Origin: Streptomyces sp. R44
GTDB taxonomy: Bacteria > Actinomycetota > Actinomycetes > Streptomycetales > Streptomycetaceae
Assembly: GCF_041053105.1 (NCBI RefSeq)
Contig: NZ_CP163444.1
Span: 496,001 to 560,000 of the forward strand
Direction of reading: 5' to 3'
DNA length: 64,000 nucleotides
This document shows positions 1 through 8,368 of this stretch, piece by piece. Every line of letters starts with the position of its first letter. The stretch's first letter is position 1. A program made the translations under genes and the position numbers. Under the pieces are notes generated by a model. It made no database searches. It saw only the letters and a program-made list of their open reading frames with translations, and had not been told where the DNA came from.

Positions 1-1280
1 GCCAGTGCCTTCTCGCGCTCGGTCGGCCAGCACGCGGCGGCGATGGCCGCGGCACGCAGCTGCTGGTAAGCGAGCAGGGTGCGGCGGGCTGCGAAGCGGT
101 CCCGGCGCAGGGTGAGAGCATCGGCGGGCCGGCCGATCCGGGTGTAGCGGTCGGCGAGGTGGTCGATCAGGGCGGTGTCGACGGTGGCGAGGTCCGCGGT
201 CTCCCGGATGCCGCGCTCGGCCCATTCCAGGGCTTCGGCGGTACGGCCGGCGGTGTCGAGCTCGCGGGCGATGAGCAGATGGGTATGACCGTTCGGCGCG
301 AGGTCGGCGGCGTGCACGGCGATCACCATGTCGATGTCCCGCCCCGACTTCGCGAGGCGCTGCATCAGATGCTTCTCGGCCCAGCCGGTACGGTTCGCCT
401 GCCATGCCGCGATCGCGTACCGGCGCAGGGCGGCCATCCCCCGCTCGCCGAGCAGATCCGCGTAGTCGAGCGGATCGATGTCCGTCAGGTCGGCCGCGTC
501 GTCCAGAGCGCGCGTCACCAGCCAGTGCGCGAGTTCCTCCGGGTCGGGGCCGGCCGCGCAGCAGGCCTCGTGGTGGGCGTCGGCCAGGCCGGCACCGATC
601 TCCCCGAGCCGGCCGTCGGAGTCATCGACGCTTTCGACCACAGCTGCCAGCAGACCGATCGCCTCCCGGGCCAGAGTCATCGCGTCGGCCGCCCGGCCGG
701 AAGCCGTGAGTGACCGGATCGTGTCGACCGCCTGCCGGGCCTGGTCGGCGTAGGCACGAGCGTCGGCGTACTCGACGTAGCCGTACTGGGCAAAAGGGCC
801 GCTGTCGAGCAACTCGCGGATACGGGAACGGATCCCGGCCACGTCGCCGCGGGCGCTCGCCGCCCGCAGTTCCAGACGCCTCCGCAGGTTCCGGTCCTCG
901 GCCACCTCCTCCCGCACAAGAGCAAGGAGGTCGCCCCGCGACAGGCCGGTCAGCCAGGCGTCGAGGCCACGGGTCCGGTCCCGGGCTGCCTTCCGCCGGC
1001 GGGCCAGGTCGGCCTCCTGAGCGATCAATGTCAGGCCGAGCGCGACCAGATGCTTGCAGAAGTTGCCCTCCCGTCCGTACGGGCAATCGCACGTGCCCGC
1101 CGGCTTCCTGCGCCCGCCCAGGAGCAGCTCCACCTCGTACCGCTCCGTGCCGCGTACCCACGCCCTGATCCAGCCGTCGCCGAACTCGACCCCGGATACT
1201 TCGTCGACATAAGGAAGTCCACGCTCGAACGAACGCTCCCCGGCCAGCGCCCTCAGCTTCGCTTCCGTAAGACCGCCCAC
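1..1280 (-). CDS. SWIM zinc-finger domain protein (3' end outside window)
   Basis: The minus-strand frame is open from a GTG start to the window edge, so the C-terminus is missing. After about 65 residues it contains CDCPYGREGNFCKH, a clear SWIM motif (CxCx(n)CxH) expected to bind one zinc ion. The rest is helical and rich in Ala, Arg, Asp and Leu, like the tetratricopeptide-type helices of actinobacterial SWIM proteins (stretches such as AADLAPNGHTHLLIARELD and TAEALEWAERGI). SWIM domains are known to mediate DNA or protein contacts; the role of this one is unknown. It is divergent from the TerD-like gene. The start is inferred from the beginning of good coding bias; no strong ribosome-binding site decides it. 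Confidence 0.75.
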   Translation of the reverse strand, partial: MGGLTEAKLRALAGERSFERGLPYVDEVSGVEFGDGWIRAWVRGTERYEVELLLGGRRKPAGTCDCPYGREGNFCKHLVALGLTLIAQEADLARRRKAARDRTRGLDAWLTGLSRGDLLALVREEVAEDRNLRRRLELRAASARGDVAGIRSRIRELLDSGPFAQYGYVEYADARAYADQARQAVDTIRSLTASGRAADAMTLAREAIGLLAAVVESVDDSDGRLGEIGAGLADAHHEACCAAGPDPEELAHWLVTRALDDAADLTDIDPLDYADLLGERGMAALRRYAIAAWQANRTGWAEKHLMQRLAKSGRDIDMVIAVHAADLAPNGHTHLLIARELDTAGRTAEALEWAERGIRETADLATVDTALIDHLADRYTRIGRPADALTLRRDRFAARRTLLAYQQLRAAAIAAACWPTEREKAL

Positions 1281-1454
1281 GACTCACCGCGCTCCGCTCC
1301 GGCTCGGACTCCCCAACGGCCCTCACACTAACGGCCGCCCGGGGGCTCCTCCTCGCGTCAAGCCGTCAACAACCGATCCTCTGCGGTGCCTCACACCCCG
1401 CCTGTATGGTCGTCGACCACCCCGACTCCCCGGACCTTCCTCGAAAGGTGCCAC

Positions 1455-2126
1455 ATGACCGAGCCCGCCACTGTGAACCTGACGAAGTACTCGCCCACGG
1501 TCTCCCTGGACAAGCACGGCGTGACCTCGGGACTGATCAAGGTCAACCTCAACTGGACCTCGCCGCAGGCCGCCGCGCAGCGGGCGGACGGCGAGGCACG
1601 TGGCCTGTTCGGCCGGATCCGGGCGTCGCTGCGGTCGGCCACGGCCAGGACGGTGGATCTCGACCTCGGCTGCATGATCCGCTGCACCGACGGCTCCAAG
1701 ACCGTGGTCCAGGCCCTGGGCAACGCCTTCGGCGCGCTGGACCGCTTCCCGTACGTCGCCCTTGACGCGGACGACCGGACCGGGGCCCGGGAGACTGGAG
1801 AGAACCTGGTCATCAACCTGGACCACCAGGCCGAGTTCCAGAAACTCCTGCTCTTCGTCTACATCTACGAAGGGTCCGGCGACTTCCGCGGCCTCGACGC
1901 GGTGGTGACCCTGACATCCGACCGCGGCGACCGCTTCCGGGTGGTTCTGGACGAGTGCCCTCCGCAGGCACACGCGTGCGCCATCGCCCTCATCAAACGA
2001 CAGAAGGGCGAACTCGTCATCGGACGCGAGGTGCGGTGGTTCACCCCGGCGGACGGTCCCGGGGTCCAAGACGTGATCTCCCGCGCATACCGACTCGGCA
2101 TGAAATGGACCCCCGGCCGGAAATGA
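1455..2126 (+). CDS. TerD-family stress/tellurium-resistance-like protein
   Basis: This 223-residue protein has the TerD fold signature: VTSGLIKVNLNW near residue 25, VDLDLGCM near residue 70, LDADDRTGA near residue 105, and GENLVINLD followed by a hydrophobic strand, LLLFVYIYEG. TerD proteins bind calcium through acidic loops and occur in several copies in Streptomyces, where they are tied to stress and differentiation; direct tellurite resistance is not implied. The ATG was chosen because GAAAGG lies 8 bases upstream and the protein opens with the usual short polar leader. It is longer than the roughly 190 residues of canonical TerD and carries an insert (RGLFGRIRASLRSATART). It stands alone and is followed at once by insertion-sequence debris. 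Confidence 0.82.
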   Translation: MTEPATVNLTKYSPTVSLDKHGVTSGLIKVNLNWTSPQAAAQRADGEARGLFGRIRASLRSATARTVDLDLGCMIRCTDGSKTVVQALGNAFGALDRFPYVALDADDRTGARETGENLVINLDHQAEFQKLLLFVYIYEGSGDFRGLDAVVTLTSDRGDRFRVVLDECPPQAHACAIALIKRQKGELVIGREVRWFTPADGPGVQDVISRAYRLGMKWTPGRK

Positions 2127-2135
2127 CACCCCACG

Positions 2136-2758
2136 GTCACGTACGCCCTCGGGCGCATCAGCGATCGGATCGTGTTCGACAAGCTGCTGCGACTGCTTCG
2201 GTTCGGTTGCTCCTACCAGGCCGTCGCCGACACGACCTGCTCGGCGACCACCATCCGCACCCGCCGTGACGGGTGGATCGCCCTCGGCGTCTTCACCCAG
2301 CTCAAGCAGATCGCGATCCAGTCCTACGACCGGATCACCGGGCTCGTGCTCGACCAGGTCGCGCCATCGACGGCTCCCTCACCAAAGCCCCCGGCGGCGG
2401 CGGCGAGGCAGCCGGACGCTCACCGGTCGACCGCGGCGAGCAAGGCCCGAAACGCTCAGGCACGACCGACGGTTTCGGCATCCCGCTCGGCCGGGTCCTG
2501 GCCGGAGCGAAGGGCCACGGCTCCCCGTTGCTCGCCACGCCCCTGAACCCGCTGGACGATCTCGGGCCGCTGCCCGACGACATCGCTGTCCGCCTCGACG
2601 CCGGCTACGACTCGGACAAGACCCGCACCGGACCCACCGTCCGAAACCTGCACGGCAGCATCGCGCAGAAGGGCGAGAAGGCACCGATCCAGGCCGAGCC
2701 AGTGGCGGCACGTCGGGTGCACCGGCGCCTGGCAGAACGCCTTCTGCCGCCTCGCGCC
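2136..2758 (+). pseudogene. Decayed IS5-family transposase fragment
   Basis: Spliced across frames, this reads as an IS5-type transposase of the Streptomyces group with RISDRIVFDKLLRLLRFGCSY, then VAIDGSLTKAPGGG, GIPLGRVLAGAKGHGSPLL and LPDDIAVRLDAGYDSDKTR. The first catalytic Asp (AIDGS) and second Asp region (LDAGYDS) are recognisable. The frame changes near 2364, where one extra base in gtcgcgccatcgac separates LVLDQVA from IDGSLT. It changes again near 2697, after which QWRHVGCTGAWQNAFCRLA continues in another frame. The normal ATG is replaced by GTC and the C-terminus is missing, replaced abruptly by ISAzo13 sequence. It cannot encode an active transposase. Confidence 0.8.
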
Positions 2759-3184
2759 CAGTTCCGCTTTCTCAACGAGCAGGCGCGCGAGCACCGGGAT
2801 GCCGGCCAGCCGGTGGTCAGCGCGGACACCAAGAAGAAGGAACTCGTCGGAGAGTTCAAGAACAACGGCTGCTCGCGGCGGCCCGCCGGTGACCCGGTGC
2901 CGGTGCACATGCACGATTTCGCCGACCCGCAGCTGGGCAAGGCCATCCCGTACGGGGTCTACGACCTGGCGGCGAACACCGGCTGGGTAAACGTCGGCAC
3001 CGACCACGACACAGCCGCGTTCGCGGTGGAATCGATCCGCCGCTGGTGGCACGGCCAGGGCCACACCTCCTACCCGCAGACGACACGGCTGCTGATCACT
3101 GCCGACGCGGGCGGCTCCAACGGCTACCGCACGCGGGCCTGGAAACTCGAACTCGCCCGGCTCGCCGCCGAGACGGGACTCACG
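2756..3184 (+). pseudogene. ISAzo13-family transposase internal fragment
   Basis: The frame carries AQFRFLNEQ, then SADTKKKELVGEFKN, KAIPYGVYDLAANTGWVNVG, TDHDTAAFAVESIRRWW and LLITADAGGSNGYRTRAWK, all highly characteristic of ISAzo13 transposases. DTKKKE holds the first and TADAGGSNG the second catalytic Asp. Both ends of the usual protein of about 400 residues are missing. The 5' side joins the IS5 fragment without a gap, and the 3' side ends after LAAETGLT in unrelated sequence up to about 3420. This is a DNA-level junction between two families, produced by insertion or deletion, not a functional fusion. Confidence 0.82.
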
Positions 3185-3422
3185 CGATTCTCGAACGTTT
3201 CCGAACGGTCACGTTGCGCTCTGGAACACAGACGCCTGCCGCACCCCTGCCTGGAGCTCCGTCGCGGGCTCCCAGTCACCCTCTCTATCCGGTATCTCGA
3301 TCATCTCAGTCACGACGCACAGAGCTGATGCCAACCTGTCGGCGCTGTCCGTCAGTTGGGCGGCTCCGCAACGCGACGAAGCTCCTGGCAGGAGGTGTCA
3401 CGACCAAGATCCACCGTGCCCC

Positions 3423-3881
3423 ACCAGGAGCTTCGCGCGCTTGTCCACCCGTCGTCGGTTGATCTATCCAGCCGCGCCCTGGGTTCCGCATCGGCATCGC
3501 GACCGTCTATCGCTACATACGCGAGGCCGTCGAGGTCTCTTCGGGCGGCTGCTGTGGGTCTCGCACGCGCCGCCTGGATCCACCCACGACCTGACCGCCG
3601 CCCGCGCCCACGGCATCGTCGAAGCACTCACCGAGGTCGGCCTCAAGTGCTGCGCCGACAAGGCGTATCAGGGTGCCGGACGCCCCGTTCGGGTGCCCTT
3701 CCGAGGTTGTCGTCCCAAGCGGTGGCAGCGCCGGCACAACAGCACGCACGCCAAGATCCGCTGCCTGGGCGAGCAGACCATGGCACACCTAAGGGATGGC
3801 GCCCCTTGCGAAAGCTCCAGCACCAACCGCATCACCGCCATCGGCCAGGCCGTCCTCGTCCTTCATCACACGTCAGCGTGA
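3423..3881 (+). pseudogene. IS5-superfamily (HARBI1-like DDE) transposase, internally deleted
   Basis: Three blocks of one transposase can be read in order in different frames: ALVHPSSVDLSSRAL (N-terminus), FRIGIATVYRYIREAVEV (helix-turn-helix), and GRLLWVSHAPPGSTHDLTAAR followed by CCADKAYQGAG and a tail ending LVLHHTS. In intact relatives the first two blocks are separated by about 50 residues and the second and third by about 60, the latter containing the first catalytic Asp. Two internal deletions have removed these. The sequence after the stop, gtgaggttggaggaggctca, resembles the usual right end of this group, but no matching left end or target duplication was found. Confidence 0.75.
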
Positions 3882-4257
3882 GGTTGGAGGAGGCTCATGA
3901 TGCATCCCCTCCAAAGCCGTTCGAGAATGGCTGGATGCCGCCGGAAGAGTCCGGCCGTGCCCGTGACCTGGGACGACGCACCTCCGCCGGTGGGTTTCAG
4001 GCCGACCGGCCCGGCTCCATGGACCGGGAGCCCGTCCCGCGCCGCCCGACTTGTCTGGTCAGCCTGTCTATTGACGAGTCGTCACTTAATCGCACGGTGG
4101 TACGATCGCGGCGCAAGCGGGGCGGGCGGATGAGCGCGGAACGGCACCTCCGACTTCAGGGGGTGTTCTGCGCAGGCGTCCCGATGCGGGCGATTCGCCA
4201 GTGCACCGCATTGACGGGAATCCAGCCACTGGCCGTCGGCCGCCTGAAGAGAGTCTT
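3882..4257. other. Intergenic stretch upstream of conservon
   Basis: No convincing gene was seen. Short open frames here lack coding bias. TTGACG at 4071-4076 and TACGAT at 4101-4106 resemble promoter boxes, but the 24-base spacing is too long for a normal sigma-70-type promoter. GAAGAGAG at 4245-4252 is the ribosome-binding site of cvnA. The first part is probably the remnant right end of the decayed insertion sequence. Confidence 0.5.
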
Positions 4258-5424
4258 ATGACGGAATACATACAGAACCCGATGCTCTGGGCTCTGTTGG
4301 TCCTCGTTCTTGCCGCCATCGCCGTCATCGTCCGCCAGCGTAAGGCGGCCCGGACTTTGAGGCAGCAGATCGACGGGCTCCGGAGCCATTACTCCGACCT
4401 GGAGAACCACTACACGCAGTCTGTCGAGGCGGCGCAGGAACAGGCCGAGGAGGCGACGAAAACAGTCCTGAAGTCCGCGATGCGGACACTTCAGGGTCTC
4501 GCCGCCGAACAGCAGCTGGTCGTCTCACGGCTGCAGAGCAAGTACGGCGAGTCGGCCATGCTCCAGGACCTGCTCGAGATCGACCACACCAACTCGCAGT
4601 TCGGCCGGCGCGCGCAGTCCATCGCCGTGCTGTGTGACGGCTGGCTCGGTCGCCACCGTGACGTGGCGTCCGTGTACGACGTGGTCCGCAGTGCCCAGGG
4701 CCGGATCCGGCACTTCCGTCGCGTGGAGATCCTCTCGCGCGTCGACTTCGGCCTCACCAGCCGGGTCGTCGAACCGGTGGCGCTGGCGCTCGCCGAGCTC
4801 CTCGACAACGCCACCAGCTACTCCAGCCCGGACACCGTCGTCGAGATCAACACCCGCACCGTGCCCAAGGGCGTGTGCATCGTCGTCGACGACGCGGGCG
4901 TCGGCATGAGCGACGAGGAAAGGGTTCGCGCCGAGCGGCTGCTCTCCAGCAACCGCGTCACCGGCGTCTCCGGACTCGGCAACCCGCCGCAGTTCGGCTT
5001 CGCGGTGATCGGCGTGCTGTCCGAGCGCTTCGGCTTCGAGGTGTCCGTGGACTCGTCCTCGCCCTACGGCGGCGTCCGTGCGGTCGTCCTGCTGCCGCAC
5101 GAGCTGCTCACCAGCATGCCGGTGCAGAAGTCCACGGCGCCGCCCGTGATCACTCCCGGCGTACCCAGCCCGGGTGGGCCCGAAGCAGTGCTCACGACGT
5201 CCTCGACCGCCGACGGCCTGCCCAAGCGGCGCCGCAAGCGGCCGATGGCCATCGTGCCCAGCAGTACGCCCGAGCGGGCTCCGAGCCGCTCCGACGCCGA
5301 AGCAGCGGCGATCATGGGTGCCTTCCAGCGAGGCACGGAGTCCGGCCGGGCCACCTTCCCGGAGGAGCCGGACCGCACGAGCGGTACATCTCGTGCAAGC
5401 AGCGAAGGACATGAGGTCTCGTGA
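4258..5424 (+). CDS. cvnA: Conservon sensor-kinase-like protein CvnA
   Basis: This 388-residue protein has one N-terminal membrane segment (about residues 9-25, ALLVLVLAAIAVIV), a coiled region, and a C-terminal histidine-kinase-type ATPase domain. The N box is ELLDNATSYSS, the G1 box DDAGVGMSDEE, and the G2-like segment SGLGNPPQFGFAVIG. A proline- and arginine-rich tail follows. The extracellular sensor domain of many CvnA proteins is absent. In conservons CvnA is proposed to act as a membrane scaffold for CvnB, CvnC and the GTPase CvnD, similar to a eukaryotic G-protein receptor complex. The ATG follows GAAGAGAG, and the TGA overlaps the GTG of cvnB by four bases, so translation is probably coupled. 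Confidence 0.92.
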   Translation: MTEYIQNPMLWALLVLVLAAIAVIVRQRKAARTLRQQIDGLRSHYSDLENHYTQSVEAAQEQAEEATKTVLKSAMRTLQGLAAEQQLVVSRLQSKYGESAMLQDLLEIDHTNSQFGRRAQSIAVLCDGWLGRHRDVASVYDVVRSAQGRIRHFRRVEILSRVDFGLTSRVVEPVALALAELLDNATSYSSPDTVVEINTRTVPKGVCIVVDDAGVGMSDEERVRAERLLSSNRVTGVSGLGNPPQFGFAVIGVLSERFGFEVSVDSSSPYGGVRAVVLLPHELLTSMPVQKSTAPPVITPGVPSPGGPEAVLTTSSTADGLPKRRRKRPMAIVPSSTPERAPSRSDAEAAAIMGAFQRGTESGRATFPEEPDRTSGTSRASSEGHEVS

Positions 5425-5822
5425 ACGACGATCTGTCATGGATGCTCGACAGCGCCCTGGAGATTCCCGGCGCGTTGCATGCGGTCCTGATATCCGCCGA
5501 CGGCCTGTTGATGGCCAGGTCGAACGGCTACGGCAAGGACAACGCCGACCGTGTCGCGGCCGCGATGAGCGGTGTGCAGTCGCTGAGCCGCTCGCTCGGT
5601 TTCTTCTGCGAGGACCCGAGTGCGCGGTGGCGGCAGACCCTGGTCGAGTTCGACGGCGGCTGGGTCTTCCTGATCTCCGCCGGTGAGGGTGCCTACCTCG
5701 GCGTCTCCGCGTCCCCGGACGTCGACATGGCGGACATCACCTTCCGGATGCAGCAGCTCGTGGGCCAGCTCGGCAAGGTGCTCATGACGCCGCCGCGCGA
5801 GAACCTCGGCACGCACTCATGA
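5421..5822 (+). CDS. cvnB: Conservon roadblock/LC7 protein CvnB
   Basis: This 133-residue protein has the roadblock/LC7 (MglB-like) pattern: an N-terminal helix (DLSWMLDSALEIP), a strand (HAVLISADGLLMARS), then DRVAAAMSGVQSLSRSLG and two strands (WVFLISAGEGAYLGVSAS). Roadblock proteins act as GTPase-activating or scaffold partners of Ras-like GTPases. Here the partner is almost certainly CvnD two genes downstream. It starts with GTG inside the last codons of cvnA and ends in an ATGA overlap with cvnC, as in most Streptomyces conservons. Confidence 0.93.
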   Translation: MNDDLSWMLDSALEIPGALHAVLISADGLLMARSNGYGKDNADRVAAAMSGVQSLSRSLGFFCEDPSARWRQTLVEFDGGWVFLISAGEGAYLGVSASPDVDMADITFRMQQLVGQLGKVLMTPPRENLGTHS

Positions 5823-6196
5823 CGGGACGCGAGGAGTGGGAGCCGGAGGCCGCCGAGCTGGTTCGACCGTACGTCATCACCAAGGGACGCGGCCTGCCCG
5901 ACGAGGAGCAGCTCTCCCTGATCACGCTGGTGACGGTGGCACCGGAGGAGGGCCAGCGGCCCACCCGGCTCTCCCCCGAGGAGCAGCGGCTGATCGACAT
6001 GTGTTCCGCCGGATACCTGTCGGTCGCCGAGATCGCCGGCCACACCCGGCTGCCGCTCGGCGTGGTGAAGATCCTCCTCGCCGCCCTGACCGAGGGCGGC
6101 TACCTCGTCACCCGTTCGCCGGTACGCCGGGCGGCCCTCGCCGACCGGGAGATCCTGGAGGAGGTGCTGAATGGTCTCCGCGCCAAGTTTGGGTGA
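5819..6196 (+). CDS. cvnC: Conservon DUF742 protein CvnC
   Basis: This 125-residue protein fits DUF742: an acidic N-terminus with VRPYVITKGRG, a middle EEQRLIDMCSAGYLSVAEIAGHTRLPLGVVKILLAAL resembling a winged helix-turn-helix, and a C-terminal helix (REILEEVLNGLRAKFG). The family is found almost only in conservons, and its biochemical role is not established; it binds other conservon proteins in published models. It overlaps cvnB by four bases and cvnD by 26 bases. Confidence 0.93.
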   Translation: MTGREEWEPEAAELVRPYVITKGRGLPDEEQLSLITLVTVAPEEGQRPTRLSPEEQRLIDMCSAGYLSVAEIAGHTRLPLGVVKILLAALTEGGYLVTRSPVRRAALADREILEEVLNGLRAKFG

Positions 6197-6773
6197 GCAG
6201 GACTACGTGCGCGACGGCGCTTCGCAGATCCCGGTGAAGATCCTCGTCGTCGGGCACTTCGCGGTGGGCAAGACCACGTTCATCGGCTCGATCTCGGAGA
6301 TCGAGCCGCTGACCACCGAGGAGCGGATGACGCAGGCCGCCGAGCACGTCGACGACCTCAAAGGCGTCCGGAGCAAGACCACCACCACGGTGGCCATGGA
6401 CTTCGGTCGGCTGACCATCAGCGACCGCATCGTGCTGTACCTGTTCGGCACCCCCGGCCAACAGCGGTTCGTGCAGATGTGGGAGGACCTCGCGCGCGGG
6501 GCCCTCGGCGCACTGGTCCTCGTCGACCCCGAGCGGCTCGCGGACTCCTTCGGGGTCATCGACCTGATCGAGCAGTACGGGCTGGAATACGCCATCGCCG
6601 TCAACCACTTCGACGGCACGCCCTTGCGGGACGAAGCGGCGCTGCGCGAGGCGCTGGACCTGCTCGACGACACCCCCGTCGTCACCTGCGACGCGCGCGA
6701 CGAGAAGTCGTCCGCCGGCGCACTCACCACCCTGGTCCGCTTCTTGCTGGACCGCACCCGACAGGAGCAGTAG
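6171..6773 (+). CDS. cvnD: Conservon small GTPase CvnD
   Basis: This 200-residue Ras/MglA-like GTPase has a P-loop GHFAVGKTT (about residue 27), a switch region with KTTTTVAMDFG, a G3 motif GTPGQQRF, and NHFD in the G4 position of NKxD. GTP and GDP are the expected ligands, with the CvnA-C proteins as membrane-proximal partners. The ATG was preferred because it is preceded by a strong GGAGGAGG site inside the end of cvnC. Six bases separate its stop from the P450 gene. Confidence 0.94.
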   Translation: MVSAPSLGEQDYVRDGASQIPVKILVVGHFAVGKTTFIGSISEIEPLTTEERMTQAAEHVDDLKGVRSKTTTTVAMDFGRLTISDRIVLYLFGTPGQQRFVQMWEDLARGALGALVLVDPERLADSFGVIDLIEQYGLEYAIAVNHFDGTPLRDEAALREALDLLDDTPVVTCDARDEKSSAGALTTLVRFLLDRTRQEQ

Positions 6774-6778
6774 CCGCC

Positions 6779-8140
6779 ATGGACACCCAGACCCCCGCCC
6801 CGGTGCCCCCACCCGGCTGCCCCGCCCACGCCTCGGGAGCCCGGATCCCGCTGCACGGACCGGAGTTCGCCGCGGACCCGCAGGCGTACTACGCGTACAT
6901 GCGCCACTACGGGCCCACCGCGCCCGTGGAGCTCGCCCCCGGAGTGGACGCCACCCTCGTCACCGACTACACCACAGCGCTCCAGCTGCTCCAGGACTCC
7001 GCGTCCTTCCGCAAGGACGCGCGTCTGTGGCGGGACTTCAACGAGGGCCGGGTCCCGCGGGACAGCCCCGTCGTGCCCCTCCTCGCCTACCGGCAGAACT
7101 GCATGTTCAGCGACGGCGGCGAGCACCTGCGGCTGCGCCAGGCGATCACGGACAGCATGGCCCGGATCGACTCGCAGCGGCTGGCCCGGAATACCGAGCG
7201 GATCTCGGACTACCTGATCTCCCAGTTCGGTTCCCGCGGGTCGGCCGACCTGCTCGGCGACTACGCCAAGCAGCTCCCGCTGTTCGTCTTCAACGAACTC
7301 TTCGGCTGCCCGGCCGGCATCGGCGACCGGGTGCTCTTCGGCATCACGGGGATGTTCGACGGGGTGAACGCCGAGAAGGCGACCGCCGTGCTGTTCGGGG
7401 CCGTGCAGGAACTGGTCACGCTCAAGCGGAGCCGACCGGGCGACGACGTCACGTCCTGGCTGATGCAGCACCACGCCAAGCTGAGCGACGAGGAGATGGT
7501 CCACCAGCTGGCCCTGCTCCTCGGCGCGGGCGCCGAACCGCTGCGCAACCTCCTCGGCAACACCCTGCACCGGCTGCTCACCGACGACCGCTACGCCGAC
7601 GGCGGCGGTCTGATCGACGAGGCGCTCGACGACACGCTGTGGGACAACCCACCGATATCGAACTACGCGCCCCACTACCCGGCCAGGGACATGGAGTTCG
7701 CGGGCGAGAAGGTACAGGCCGGGGACCTGATGCTGGTGAGCTTCGCCGCCGCCAACTCAAGCCCCGCCCTGGCTGCCGCCCGTACCGCCGGCAGCAACCG
7801 GTCCCACCTGGCGTGGAGCGCGGGCCTGCACGGCTGCCCTTCCAAGGAGCCGGCCCGGCACATCACCGTCACGGCCATCGAGCACCTGCTCAACCGGCTG
7901 CCGGACGTCGAACTCGCCGTACCGGAGGACAGCCTGATCTGGCGTCCCGGCCCCTTCAACCGGGCTCTGGCCGCGCTGCCGGCCAAGTTCACCCCCGTCC
8001 CGTCATCGGGACACGGCGGCACACGGCCCGGCGCGGGTGTCACCGCGTCCGGTGCGCAGTTCGGCGACCGGCCCGTCGGGGAGGACAGGGGAGAACGGAA
8101 GGGCCGCTGGAGCCAGTTCCTGGCCTGGCTCACCAGCTGA
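6779..8140 (+). CDS. cvnE: Conservon cytochrome P450 CvnE (CYP157-like, no ExxR)
   Basis: This 453-residue P450 has the heme-ligand segment WSAGLHGCPS, with Cys353 as thiolate ligand and Trp where the first Phe is usual. The K-helix position that normally holds ExxR reads DDTLW (residues 284-288), followed by the usual NPPISNYAPHYP. The CYP157 family found in Streptomyces conservons is known to lack ExxR, having EQSLW-type sequences, so this is family-typical and not damage. The I-helix region LLGAGAEPLRNLLGN lacks the canonical acid-Thr pair. Monooxygenase activity cannot be assumed; a sensing or ligand-binding role in the conservon is possible. The last 45 residues are a Gly/Ser-rich tail. 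Confidence 0.9.
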   Translation: MDTQTPAPVPPPGCPAHASGARIPLHGPEFAADPQAYYAYMRHYGPTAPVELAPGVDATLVTDYTTALQLLQDSASFRKDARLWRDFNEGRVPRDSPVVPLLAYRQNCMFSDGGEHLRLRQAITDSMARIDSQRLARNTERISDYLISQFGSRGSADLLGDYAKQLPLFVFNELFGCPAGIGDRVLFGITGMFDGVNAEKATAVLFGAVQELVTLKRSRPGDDVTSWLMQHHAKLSDEEMVHQLALLLGAGAEPLRNLLGNTLHRLLTDDRYADGGGLIDEALDDTLWDNPPISNYAPHYPARDMEFAGEKVQAGDLMLVSFAAANSSPALAAARTAGSNRSHLAWSAGLHGCPSKEPARHITVTAIEHLLNRLPDVELAVPEDSLIWRPGPFNRALAALPAKFTPVPSSGHGGTRPGAGVTASGAQFGDRPVGEDRGERKGRWSQFLAWLTS

Positions 8141-8242
8141 TCCACACGTCTTCCATAGTCTCCATATCTCCGCATGACTATTCGATCTCAGGGGTAGTGA
8201 TCGACGCGGCACCAATGTTGCGTATGAGGTAGAGGAGATGTC

Positions 8243-8368
8243 GTGGACCACATATCCACCGACACCGCTATGGCAGAGCCACCGCCCTGGGTCGGTGCGC
8301 ACCGGGATACCCGCCCTCGTCGGCGGGTATCTTCATGCGTACCCGGATTTCTGGTGGGGTGCCGGTGA
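8243..8368 (+). CDS. Putative short leader ORF coupled to the prenyltransferase gene
   Basis: A GTG at 8243 lies five bases after AGAGGAG, one of the best ribosome-binding sites in this region. The 41-codon frame ends in a TGA that overlaps the GTG of the prenyltransferase (GTGA). The peptide contains EPPPWVG, a Pro-Pro-Pro-Trp segment, and an Arg-rich part. Third-position G/C is about 66%, lower than in neighbouring genes, so it may be a regulatory leader and not a protein selected for its sequence. An alternative frame from ATG 8238 also begins with Trp codons but has poor start spacing. No homologue is recognised. Confidence 0.4.
   Translation: MDHISTDTAMAEPPPWVGAHRDTRPRRRVSSCVPGFLVGCR
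8306..8331 (+). promoter_or_regulatory. Perfect 10-bp hairpin before the prenyltransferase (attenuator-like)
   Basis: GATACCCGCC and GGCGGGTATC form a perfect 10-bp stem with a 6-base loop. It is directly preceded by a second small palindrome, CGGTGCGCACCG (8293-8304). Both lie inside the putative leader ORF and end about 33 bases before the prenyltransferase start. No U-tract follows, so it is either a Streptomyces-type terminator or a structure affecting translation. Confidence 0.45.

Noticed and set aside
2756..3328. Chimeric functional transposase from the 351-residue open frame
   Set aside because: The frame joins parts of different families and a non-homologous tail, lacking complete catalytic domains.
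4071..4106. Conservon promoter TTGACG / TACGAT
   Set aside because: Spacing of 24 bp is outside the usual range; listed only within the intergenic description.
3897..4133. 78-residue ORF before the conservon
   Set aside because: Poor codon bias, no ribosome-binding site and no recognisable similarity.
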